DNA from: JBMNNU01 sp050942695
Lineage (GTDB): Bacteria; Chloroflexota; UBA6077
Direction of reading: 5' to 3'
Length of the DNA stretch: 8,577 nucleotides
Assembly (NCBI GenBank): GCA_050942695.1
Contig: JBMNNU010000130.1
Coordinates: forward strand, 1 to 8,577
Part shown: positions 1 to 6,612 of the stretch, piece after piece
How positions within the stretch are numbered: position 1 is the first letter of the stretch
Layout of the letters: each line of letters starts with the position of its first letter
Notes under the pieces: generated by a model
Seen by the model: only the letters and a program-made list of their open reading frames with translations
What the model was told of the DNA's origin: nothing
Databases searched by the model: none
Position numbers and translations under genes: made by a program

Positions 1-222
1 ACACTAAAAGACCCTGAACTAGCCTACGGAATTGGGTCTATTGAAGACCGGCAATCTGACCGACTAAAATAAAATAGTGGGTGGCGTCGTGGTCAGGCGC
101 CTCTCACGAGGCTTCAGCCCGGCATCGGTGGCGGTTCTTGCGCTGGGTTAGCGATCGGATCGAGTGGTGTTCGTGGGCCGGAAGCCCTGGGGCGCTGCGC
201 GACTAATCTGGAGACGAACAAC
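1..222. other. Left-edge leader region without a firm gene
   Basis: No gene is firmly supported here. Forward frame 1 is open from base 1 to a TAA at 70-72 (23 codons), so it could be the tail of a gene entering from the left. An open stretch this short is not significant, and two of the three forward frames close almost at once. A small GC dyad (GCCTC 99-103, GAGGC 108-112, loop TCAC) is not followed by a T-run, so it does not qualify as an intrinsic terminator. A 41-codon frame, GTG 81 to TAA 204-206, contains five Trp codons but has no ribosome binding site. A candidate promoter (41-75) is listed separately. The frame of the following gene is open back to 73 but has no ATG, GTG or TTG before 223. 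Confidence 0.4.
41..75 (+). promoter_or_regulatory. Candidate sigma70-type promoter for the glycosyltransferase-like gene
   Basis: TTGAAG at 41-46 (four of six bases match TTGACA) is followed after 18 bases by TAAAAT at 65-70 (five of six match TATAAT). A second overlapping TAAAAT lies at 70-75. This AT-rich patch stands out in otherwise GC-rich sequence. It would give a 5' leader of about 140 nt before the GTG at 223. The call rests on motif matching alone. Confidence 0.35.
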
Positions 223-1890
223 GTGGAGCTTAATACAATCAGCGCACCAGGCCGGTTGTCTTCTCAACGAGCGGCACCAGTCAGCTTCTGGCGAGAAGAA
301 CATAGTCTGGTCTTTCTGATCAGTTTCCTATTCTATGTCATAATCGGTTGGGCGGCAGCCTATCTGGTAAAGACCTACAACTGGGATGGCGTTACTCGAA
401 TAGCCCAAGCCCATGGCGTGGTCTTCAGCCGCGATCCACACCTGGCTGCACTGGGTTTCGTCTGGCCTCCACTGCCAGCGCTAACTGATCTGCCTCTCGT
501 TGTTCTCCTCAAACCTCTCGGATTGATCCTCCTAGCGGGCCCGATAATGAGTTCCATCTATGGCGCCTTCGCGATGGCTATGCTCTGGGTCATATTGAAA
601 CAGCTAGGCCTACCGCTACGTTGGCGGCTGCCCTGGATATTCTTCTTCGGTGTCCACAAGCTAGTTCTCCACAACGCCACCATGGGGTTATCTGAGGCTC
701 CGTTCATGGCGTTCTTGCTTCTGTCGTTTTATGGGTTTGTATTGTGGGAGCAGGACCGAGAAACGAGAGGCCTCATCTGGAGCGGAATCGGAGCGGCGGC
801 GGCGGTCTACTGTCGATATGAGGCTCTAGCCTGGGCAGCGGTTGTGGTCGTTGCCATAATCTGGCAACTGCTACTTGAAAACCGAAAGCTGTGGACGCAT
901 GCCACTTCTGGGAGTGTCATCGCCTTCATTGCCCCACCGGCATGGGCGCTTTTTTTGTGGGTACTGTTCAACTGGCAGATAATGGATAATCCCATATACT
1001 TCCTGGTTGGGCCAGGATCAACCGCAACGACTCCCGACACCGCACATATCGTGGGGCCATCCCATCCTTTCTATTATGCTCAAGGGTCGATTGCAGGGTC
1101 TCTGGAGCTTGTGCTGAGGCAGCTTGTCGAATTGGGTCCGCTACTGCTGCCAGCCTCGATCCTGCTTGTTGTGTTGATTATCAAGAGGATGAGATGGGGG
1201 GACCTCGCAATCCTGGCATTAGGTTGGTCCATTGTCGGCTTCACGTTTCTCATTGCCTATCGGGGCGTCCTACCTCCCTGGACTCGCTACTTCTTCTGGA
1301 TTATCCCAGGAGGGGTGTTAGTGGCTGCAACAGCTTACCGCGCATGCCCTTCAAGGCGTTGGCGCGAATTGACCGGCTTTGCGGTTGCGCTGCTACTGTT
1401 CGGGCAGGCTGCGGTGCTGCATATCCAGGCTTGGCCAAAGCTGGAGCAATTGCCTCCGCTACAGCGGATGGTTGCCACGCTCGTGGTCGCACCTGAGGCT
1501 GCCCACTATGCGGGCGCGGGGGGGCAACTGGACGAGTTTATGGAAATAGCAGACTACATGAACGCCCAGCCTCCCGGCATGCTGACCTTGATAGATGCTT
1601 CGGTGGGTTCCGCGATCGTGTTCTATCTAGATCGGCCGTGGGAGTTGGCTATCACCACCGATACTGACTTCTTCCCGATTCTTAGCTCGCCCGTAGGGAA
1701 GGTGCAGCAGGTGCTGGTGCCGTTGCCTACCTTCGACTCGCGAGGGCGGTCGGAGATACTGAAGGAGTACCCCAACATCTACGAGGGCGGCGAGCCATGG
1801 GCTCGCCTATCTCATGAGTTCTCAGGACCCAGCGCCTGGCGGTTGTTTGAGGTGGTGGACACCGGCCAGAGAAAGCCCGCAGCGCCATAG
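223..1890 (+). CDS. GT39/ArnT-like polytopic membrane glycosyltransferase (putative)
   Basis: This is a 555-residue integral membrane protein with about ten hydrophobic segments (roughly 27-49, 92-125 as one or two, 133-150, 155-174, 183-218, 230-250, 305-322, 327-346, 355-373, 384-402), followed by a hydrophilic C-terminal part of about 150 residues. The first loop after TM1 carries acidic residues (NWD at 53-55, RD at 70-71) and the block LAALGFVWPPLP (74-85). Later come SEAP (157-160) and CRYE (197-200). This plan resembles GT-C enzymes, which transfer sugars from polyprenyl-phosphate donors on the outer face of the membrane; acceptor and donor cannot be read from the sequence. The start is GTG at 223 with GGAG at 210-213 (9-nt spacer). 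The frame is open upstream to 73 without another canonical start. The 3' end overlaps the convergent YbhN-like gene by 69 bp. It could also be an uncharacterised membrane protein of the same fold without transferase activity. Confidence 0.6.
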   Translation: MELNTISAPGRLSSQRAAPVSFWREEHSLVFLISFLFYVIIGWAAAYLVKTYNWDGVTRIAQAHGVVFSRDPHLAALGFVWPPLPALTDLPLVVLLKPLGLILLAGPIMSSIYGAFAMAMLWVILKQLGLPLRWRLPWIFFFGVHKLVLHNATMGLSEAPFMAFLLLSFYGFVLWEQDRETRGLIWSGIGAAAAVYCRYEALAWAAVVVVAIIWQLLLENRKLWTHATSGSVIAFIAPPAWALFLWVLFNWQIMDNPIYFLVGPGSTATTPDTAHIVGPSHPFYYAQGSIAGSLELVLRQLVELGPLLLPASILLVVLIIKRMRWGDLAILALGWSIVGFTFLIAYRGVLPPWTRYFFWIIPGGVLVAATAYRACPSRRWRELTGFAVALLLFGQAAVLHIQAWPKLEQLPPLQRMVATLVVAPEAAHYAGAGGQLDEFMEIADYMNAQPPGMLTLIDASVGSAIVFYLDRPWELAITTDTDFFPILSSPVGKVQQVLVPLPTFDSRGRSEILKEYPNIYEGGEPWARLSHEFSGPSAWRLFEVVDTGQRKPAAP

Positions 1891-2844
1891 GGAGAACACA
1901 CCCATCAGCCCTAGAGACAGCGTCATGGTCAGATGGATCACAACGGCATATCCGAGAGAAGTCTCCTTCGTCTCCCCGAAAGCCATCATGGAGAGCACTA
2001 CCAGGTAGTGAAACACACCCATGTAGCCTGGCGAGGAGGGAACTACCATCCCCATGCTGGTCGTGGTGGTGATCAGGATAGCCGCCCACAGCGGAGCCTC
2101 GAGGTGGAACGCCAGTTGTCCAAAGTAGAACATAAGCACCGTTACCAGCCAGATCACTAAGCTGCTCGCCAAGACTCGCGCCATTGGCCATGCACCTTTC
2201 AACCCCTCAACGCCGAGGCACACTGCGTCCGCCCATTTCTCGACAGCAGGCTTGCCAGGGAAGCGGGGCAACGAACTCAGGCGACGAAGGAAGAAGTCCC
2301 GCCCCTTAGGATAAGCGAGGAACAGGCAGAAGAATAGCAGGACCAAGCCCCCAGCCCCCACCAGCAACCCTGACTTAGCGACCCAATCAGGGAGGTCAGC
2401 CATCGGGAGGACTATCGCCAGAAGGAGAGCGAGCACTACTAGGTCCAGGATTCGATCCACGGCAACGGTGGAGAGCACTGTCATGACGCTGATGCTCTCC
2501 AGCCTTGCGAGAAGTGAGGCACGGGCCAGCTCACCTAGCCTGCCCGGCAGCACAGTGTTGACCAGGTATCCTATGGAGATGCTGTAGAAAACGTTCGTTG
2601 GGGACGTTCGCTTAGCGGGCAGCAGCAACAACTGCCATCTCTGTACCTTGAGTATCACTGCCAACGTAAGAGCCAGTAACGAGAGCATTAGCCACGCGTA
2701 GTTGGCCCCACGCAGCGAGGACCAGAACTGATCCCAATCAACATTCCAAAGCAGCAGTGCCAGAAATATTGCCGATATTACCAGGCCAGGCGCCAGCTTA
2801 AGCCATTGCTGCCAACCTGCCCGTCTCTGCATCAAAGTGGTCAT
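1822..2844 (-). CDS. YbhN/UPF0104 family membrane protein (LPG synthetase TM-type flippase-like)
   Basis: The product is a 340-residue polytopic protein of the lysylphosphatidylglycerol synthetase transmembrane / UPF0104 (YbhN) family. Diagnostic blocks are GYLVNTVLPGRLGELAR (92-108), VDRILDLVVL (129-138) and PSSPGYMGVFH (269-279). Hydrophobic segments lie near 18-33, 51-67, 132-147, 159-177, 225-242, 248-264 and 300-318. The family corresponds to the membrane part of MprF without the aminoacyl-transferase domain, and such proteins are usually linked to lipid or glycolipid translocation or envelope synthesis. The substrate here is unknown. The frame extends upstream to a TTG at 2871, but ATG 2844 is preferred because GGAGG (2856-2852 on this strand) lies 7 nt before it. 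Its neighbour, a GT-C-like enzyme, fits a shared role in lipid-linked glycan chemistry, though the genes converge and are not an operon. Confidence 0.82.
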   Translation of the reverse strand: MTTLMQRRAGWQQWLKLAPGLVISAIFLALLLWNVDWDQFWSSLRGANYAWLMLSLLALTLAVILKVQRWQLLLLPAKRTSPTNVFYSISIGYLVNTVLPGRLGELARASLLARLESISVMTVLSTVAVDRILDLVVLALLLAIVLPMADLPDWVAKSGLLVGAGGLVLLFFCLFLAYPKGRDFFLRRLSSLPRFPGKPAVEKWADAVCLGVEGLKGAWPMARVLASSLVIWLVTVLMFYFGQLAFHLEAPLWAAILITTTTSMGMVVPSSPGYMGVFHYLVVLSMMAFGETKETSLGYAVVIHLTMTLSLGLMGVFSLWRCGLSLAGVHHLKQPPGAGS

Positions 2845-2851
2845 ATCCCCG

Positions 2852-2856
2852 CCTCC
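2852..2856 (-). promoter_or_regulatory. Ribosome binding site that fixes the YbhN-like start
   Basis: On the minus strand GGAGG (complement of 2852-2856) is followed by a 7-nt spacer and the ATG at 2844-2842. This favours ATG 2844 over the upstream in-frame TTG at 2871, and shortens the protein by nine residues. Confidence 0.75.
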
Positions 2857-3062
2857 GTTGATCCCAAACAAGGTTGATCGTGGCAGCGCGGTGCCTGTCC
2901 ATGAAGGTACTCGTGTGGCGATTCACTAGCCATGCACACTCGCCACAAGCTGTATCCAGCAGCATCCAACTTCCCGCCTCCGCTGTGGGTTCCACTACCT
3001 GCGGCACCGGTGACCTGAGCGTCTAAGTCCCTGCATAATCTGGCAAAGGTTCCATTTCGCCA

Positions 3063-3224
3063 ATGGCTATAGGTCCTGACCGATGGTCCCGAAAATCGGC
3101 CGCTCTAGTCCTAGAACGAACAGCCCAGTCGCCATCTTGGCGATGCGATCGCAGCAAGATACAGCGGGTAGAGGAGACTCTACAACAGGTGTACGACAAG
3201 GGCAAGAGAGCAACTGGCATGTAA
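3063..3224 (+). CDS. Possible small ORF of 53 codons, doubtful
   Basis: ATG 3063 to TAA 3222-3224 encodes 53 residues with a basic, Arg-rich N-terminal half and a charged segment (RVEETLQQVYDKGKR) near the C-terminus that could form a short helix. The frame is open back to 3039. The nearest purine-rich stretch, AAAGG at 3045-3049, lies 13 nt before the ATG, which is too far for a good ribosome binding site. I do not recognise the product. It may be a chance frame or the remnant of a decayed gene. Confidence 0.12.
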   Translation: MAIGPDRWSRKSAALVLERTAQSPSWRCDRSKIQRVEETLQQVYDKGKRATGM

Positions 3225-3273
3225 GTTGCGGCTGTAGGATTGAACGCGTTACCAGGTTTGGCCTCCAGTCTTG

Positions 3274-3318
3274 GAGATCTGCTGTGCCACTTCTAAAGGA
3301 AGTGGCACAGCAGATCTC
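3274..3318. repeat. Perfect 20-bp inverted repeat (long hairpin) upstream of the FDH operon
   Basis: The left arm GAGATCTGCTGTGCCACTTC (3274-3293) and the right arm GAAGTGGCACAGCAGATCTC (3299-3318) are exact reverse complements separated by a 5-nt loop, TAAAG. Neither side has the T-run of an intrinsic terminator. It ends 94 nt before the FDH alpha start codon. It could be a regulator-binding palindrome, a very stable leader hairpin in the FDH mRNA, or a small REP- or MITE-like palindromic unit. The arms are longer than most dimeric repressor operators. No second copy is present in this window. Confidence 0.9.
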
Positions 3319-3342
3319 ATCCATAATGAGCGTGGAATCTAA

Positions 3343-3370
3343 TTGTCCCAAGATAAGCAAACGAGATATT
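3343..3370 (+). promoter_or_regulatory. Weak candidate promoter for the FDH operon
   Basis: TTGTCC (3343-3348, four of six matches to TTGACA) is followed after 16 bases by GATATT (3365-3370, four of six matches to TATAAT). It sits between the 20-bp inverted repeat and the FDH alpha start. If used, the transcript would start near 3377 and exclude the palindrome, which would then act as upstream DNA and not as an RNA hairpin. The match is modest. Confidence 0.2.
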
Positions 3371-3412
3371 GGTCCACTTGGCAGAAGAAAGTAGAGCGAG
3401 TAGGGGGATGCA

Positions 3413-6400
3413 ATGGCCAAAATGGGGTTTAGTTCCCTAGCGCGTAACATCCTGGAGCGCTGGCCAGCCTTCCAGGATCTCAAGGATTGGCGCCGGGGAA
3501 AGCGTTTCGACGAACTCGGACTGGGAGACACGGCTTTAAGCAACTTCACCCATGGGATCGAGCCTCGTCTTCGGAATGCCGATGCCGTAGTTTCCAGCAT
3601 CTGCCCATATTGCGGAGTCGGTTGCGCCCAACTGATCTACGTGAAGGACGGCAAGGTCATCGACATAGAGGGCAATCCTATCTCGCCCGTCAATGCGGGG
3701 ACGCTTTGCCCGAAGGGCGCTGCGACCTACAGCCTCATGGTCAATCCAGCCAGGGTAACCAAGGTCAAGTACCGGGCGCCCTATTCAGACCGCTGGGAGG
3801 AGCGCCCTCTCGATTGGGCGATGGAGCGGATCGCGCAGTTGGTAAAGGACACCCGAGACCAGAGTTACCAGGAGAACGACCCAGAGAGCGGCAAAGCCCT
3901 GAACCGCTGCTTCGGGATCGCGAGCCTTGGGGGAGCCACCCTGGACAACGAGGAGAACTATCTTATCAAGAAACTGTTCGGCGGCGGCCTGGGGATGGTA
4001 TGGATAGAAAACCAGGCTCGTGTTTGACACAGCGCCACCGTGCCCGGTCTGGGCAACAGCTTCGGCAGGGGAGGGGCGACCCTGGCCCAATGGGACATTC
4101 AAAACGCCCAGTGTGTGATAATCGAAGGCTCGGATATGGCCGAGGCTCACCCTATAGCCTTCCGTTTCGTCATGAAGGCTAAGGAGCGAGGTGCGACGGT
4201 GATCCATGTGGACCCTACCTTCCGCCGCACTTCGGCCATGGCCGATCTCCACGTACCGATCCGACCCGGCTCGGACATCGCTTTCCTCGGCGGTTTGATC
4301 AACTACGTTTTGCAGAACGACCTCTACTTCAAGGAGTACGTCCTCAACTACACTAACGCATCGACGATCATTGGGGACGAATTCAAAGACACAGAGGATC
4401 TGGACGGACTCTTCTCGGGCTACAAACCGGAGGAGCGCCAGTACGACTACTCCAGTTGGCAGTACAAAGGCCAACCGGTGCCCGCACCGCTCTTTAACCC
4501 GGTGGGGCTATCTACGCAGTCGCACCAGCAGGGGATCGAACGACTCAAGGATGGTCCTCCCCCACGTGATCCCACCCTACAGGATCCCTATTGCGTGCTC
4601 CAGATCCTTAAGCGGCACTACTCCCGATACACGCCGGAGATGGTCCAGCAGGTGTGCGGCATCCCCAAGGAGCTGTTCTTCAAAGTAGCGAATGCGCTGG
4701 TCGAGAACTCTGGCCGAGAGAGGACGACGACCTGGTGCTACGCCGTCGGTTGGACACAGCATACCGTAGGGGTGCAGATAATCCGAGCCGCCAGTGTGTT
4801 GCAACTGCTGCTGGGGAACATCGGCCGGCCGGGAGGCGGTATTCTCCCGCTGCGCGGGCACGCCACCATTCAGGGCTCCACGGATATCCCAACGCTCTAC
4901 GATATGCTGCCCGGCTACCTGGGGCAGCCCCATATAAAACAACCACACGAGAGGCTGGATGATTACATCAAGAGCGAGTACTCTCCAACGGGGTGGTGGT
5001 TCAATTTCCCCAAATACATTGTCAGCCTCCTAAAGGCCTGGTACGGCGACAGGGCTCAAGCCGATAACGACTTCTGCTTCGATCACCTGCCGCGCATCAG
5101 CGGTGACCACTCCCAGATGCCTATGACTATGGCGATCCACGACGGCCAGATCAAAGGCTTCTTCCTGATGGGACAGAATCCCGCGGTCGGTGGCCACAAC
5201 GCCGGTTTCGTCCGCCGGGGGCTCGCCAACCTGGACTGGATGGTGGTGCGCGACCCCTACGAGCACGAAACCGCGTCCTTCTGGTACGCATCGCCGGAGG
5301 TCAAGCGCGGCGAGCTTGATCCCTCTAAGATCAAAACGGAGGTCTTTCTCCTGCCCGCGGTCGTGGCCGGAGAGAAGGATGGCAGCTTCACAAACACCCA
5401 TCGGCTGGTGCAGTGGCACGACAAGGCTGTAGAAGGACCGGGCGACTCCCGCTCTGAAGGGTGGTTTCTGTACCACCTCGGGAAACGGCTGAAGGAGCTG
5501 TACTCCCAGGAACCGGATCAGAGTTCGATACGGGTACGACAGATAATGGATCTTACCTGGGACTACCCTCTCCAGGGGCCGCACCAGGAACCGGTGGTGG
5601 AGAATATACTCAAGGAAATCAACGGCTTCCAGGTGGCGGACGGCACTCCGGTCAAGGACTTCACAGAGCTGAAAGATGACGGCTCTACGGCCTGCGGATG
5701 CTGGCTCTACAGCGGCGTGATGCCCGAACCGGGTGTCAACCTATCCAGGAACCGTCGGCCCGACCCGCTCGACGGTCCCGGCACGCACCTCGATTGGGGC
5801 TTTGCCTGGCCTGCCAACCGGCGGCTGCTGTACAACCGGGCTTCCGCCGACCCAGAAGGCCGACCCTGGTCTGAGAAGAAGAAATACCTCTGGTGGGACC
5901 AGGAAAAAGGGGAGTGGACGGGGCTGGATGTGCCGGATTTCCCCCGCAATAAAGCCCCGGATTACCAACCCGATTGGAGCCGGCAGCCAGAGGGGATGGA
6001 GACGATCTCGGGTAGCTCTCCCTTCTTCACTATGGCGGACGGTATGGCCTGGTTGTTCGTCCCCTCCGGCCTGCAGGATGGGCCTCTACCCACCCATTAC
6101 GAACCGGTGGAGTCGCCGCTCCGCAATCCGCTGTACGGGCAGCAGATCAATCCCGCTGCCAAGCTGTGGGAGCGCCCGGAAAATCCCTACCACGAGGTGA
6201 ACGATCCCCAGTATCCCTACGTTATCACCACCTACCGGCTCACCGAGCACCATACGGGTGGTGCAATGAGCCGCTGGGTACCTTGGCTAGCGGAGACGCA
6301 GCCTGAGGGATTCGTGGAGATCAGCCCCGAGATGGCGACGATGAAGGGCATAGTAAACGGGGGGTGGGTGACCGTCTGGACGGCTCGCGGCAAAGTAGAA

Positions 6401-6610
6401 ACCCGAGCGCTGGTTACGCCGCGGATGCGCCCCCTCCATCTAAACGGAAGGACCATCCACGTTGTCGGTATGCCCTGGCATTTCGGCTACAAGGGACTTG
6501 CCCTGGGTGATATAGCCAACAACCTGAGCTCTATGGTGGGCGACCCCAACGTCTCCATCCACGAAGCTAAGGTGTTCACCTGTAACCTGAGAGCGGGGAG
6601 GATGGGATAA
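3413..6610 (+). CDS. fdnG: Selenocysteine-containing formate dehydrogenase, alpha (catalytic) subunit
   Basis: The subunit oxidises formate to CO2 at a Mo- or W-bisMGD centre. The gene reads through an in-frame UGA at 4025-4027 as selenocysteine, giving 1065 residues, close to FdnG/FdoG length. An N-terminal [4Fe-4S] motif is formed by C64, C67, C71 and C99, with Lys101 following. The active site is Sec205-His206 in ENQARV-Sec-HSATV, with the conserved Arg481 in LRGHATIQGSTD. The molybdopterin-dinucleotide-binding domain occupies roughly the last 130 residues (begins near YPYVITTYRLTEHH). The start ATG 3413 follows AGGGGG (3402-3407, 5-nt spacer), with an in-frame TAG at 3401-3403, so no longer version exists. 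There is no Tat signal: the only RR (27-28) has no hydrophobic segment after it. Between about 347 and 407 the protein is roughly 20 residues longer than E. coli FdnG as I remember it, as in actinobacterial relatives. The beta gene starts 2 nt after the stop. Read naively, the gene would split into two ORFs (3413-4027 and 4040-6610). Confidence 0.95.
4025..4027 (+). other. UGA selenocysteine codon (Sec205 of FDH alpha)
   Basis: In-frame TGA between QARV and HSATV. Known FDH alpha subunits have Sec or Cys followed by His at exactly this position (E. coli FdnG reads NQARV-Sec-HGPTV). Protein similarity continues without a break or frame change on both sides of the codon, and a SECIS-like hairpin follows. 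Recoding is therefore far more likely than a nonsense mutation. Confidence 0.95.
4028..4066 (+). promoter_or_regulatory. Bacterial SECIS element
   Basis: A stem of five pairs, U4041-A4055 through C4045-G4051 (UGCCC/GGGCA), closes an apical loop GGUCU at 4046-4050. The lower part (4028-4040 with 4056-4066) pairs only imperfectly, for example G4040-C4057. The loop begins 18 nt after the UGA, the same spacing and loop sequence that I recall for E. coli fdhF. The element should bind SelB, which delivers Sec-tRNA(Sec). It lies inside the coding sequence and also encodes the conserved HSATVPGLGNSF segment. Confidence 0.9.
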
Positions 6611-6612
6611 AC

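Larger units (their letters stand above)
2857..3412. other. Intergenic region between divergent genes, rich in dyads
   Basis: This region lies between the minus-strand YbhN-like gene and the plus-strand FDH operon. I see no convincing protein gene, tRNA or other structured RNA. Several open frames of 50-100 codons exist on both strands, but they overlap one another, lack good ribosome binding sites and encode nothing I recognise. Notable structures are dyads at 3052-3066 (CCATT/AATGG), 3129-3143 (TCGCCA/TGGCGA), the 10-bp palindrome TGCGATCGCA at 3144-3153, and the perfect 20-bp inverted repeat at 3274-3318. Both divergent promoters presumably lie here. The length leaves room for regulation or for remnants of a decayed gene or mobile element. 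Confidence 0.6.

Noticed and set aside
99..112. GCCTC-TCAC-GAGGC hairpin as an intrinsic terminator of an upstream gene
   Set aside because: The stem is only 5 bp and is followed by TTCAGCCC, not a T-run.
900..909. TGCCACTTCT shared between the GT39-like gene and the inverted repeat arm as a dispersed repeat
   Set aside because: It is only a 10-base match inside a coding region with no extension of similarity on either side, so chance is sufficient.
2845..2871. TTG 2871 as the start of the YbhN-like protein
   Set aside because: ATG 2844 has a GGAGG site at 7-nt spacing, and that site lies inside the extra nine codons of the longer version.
3145..3152. GCGATCGC as a cyanobacterial HIP1 element
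   Set aside because: I noticed only this copy and found no repeated occurrence across the window as HIP1 genomes show; the gene content also does not suggest a cyanobacterium.
3083..3394. 103-codon plus-strand ORF ending 18 bp before FDH alpha
   Set aside because: It has no clear ribosome binding site or recognisable motif, it reads straight through both arms of the inverted repeat, and it overlaps other equally weak frames.
3488..3511. Twin arginine (residues 27-28, WRRGKRF) as a Tat signal of FDH alpha
   Set aside because: There is no S/T-RR-x-F-L-K pattern and no hydrophobic h-region or cleavage site before the first iron-sulfur motif.
3067..3600. 177-codon minus-strand ORF overlapping the FDH alpha start
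   Set aside because: About a third of it is antisense to conserved FDH alpha coding sequence. The remainder is unrecognisable and would cover the operon's regulatory region.
3413..6610. FDH alpha as two genes or a pseudogene broken by a nonsense codon at 4025
   Set aside because: Homology to FDH alpha is continuous in one frame across the UGA, the codon is at the known Sec site, and a SECIS hairpin with the expected spacing follows.
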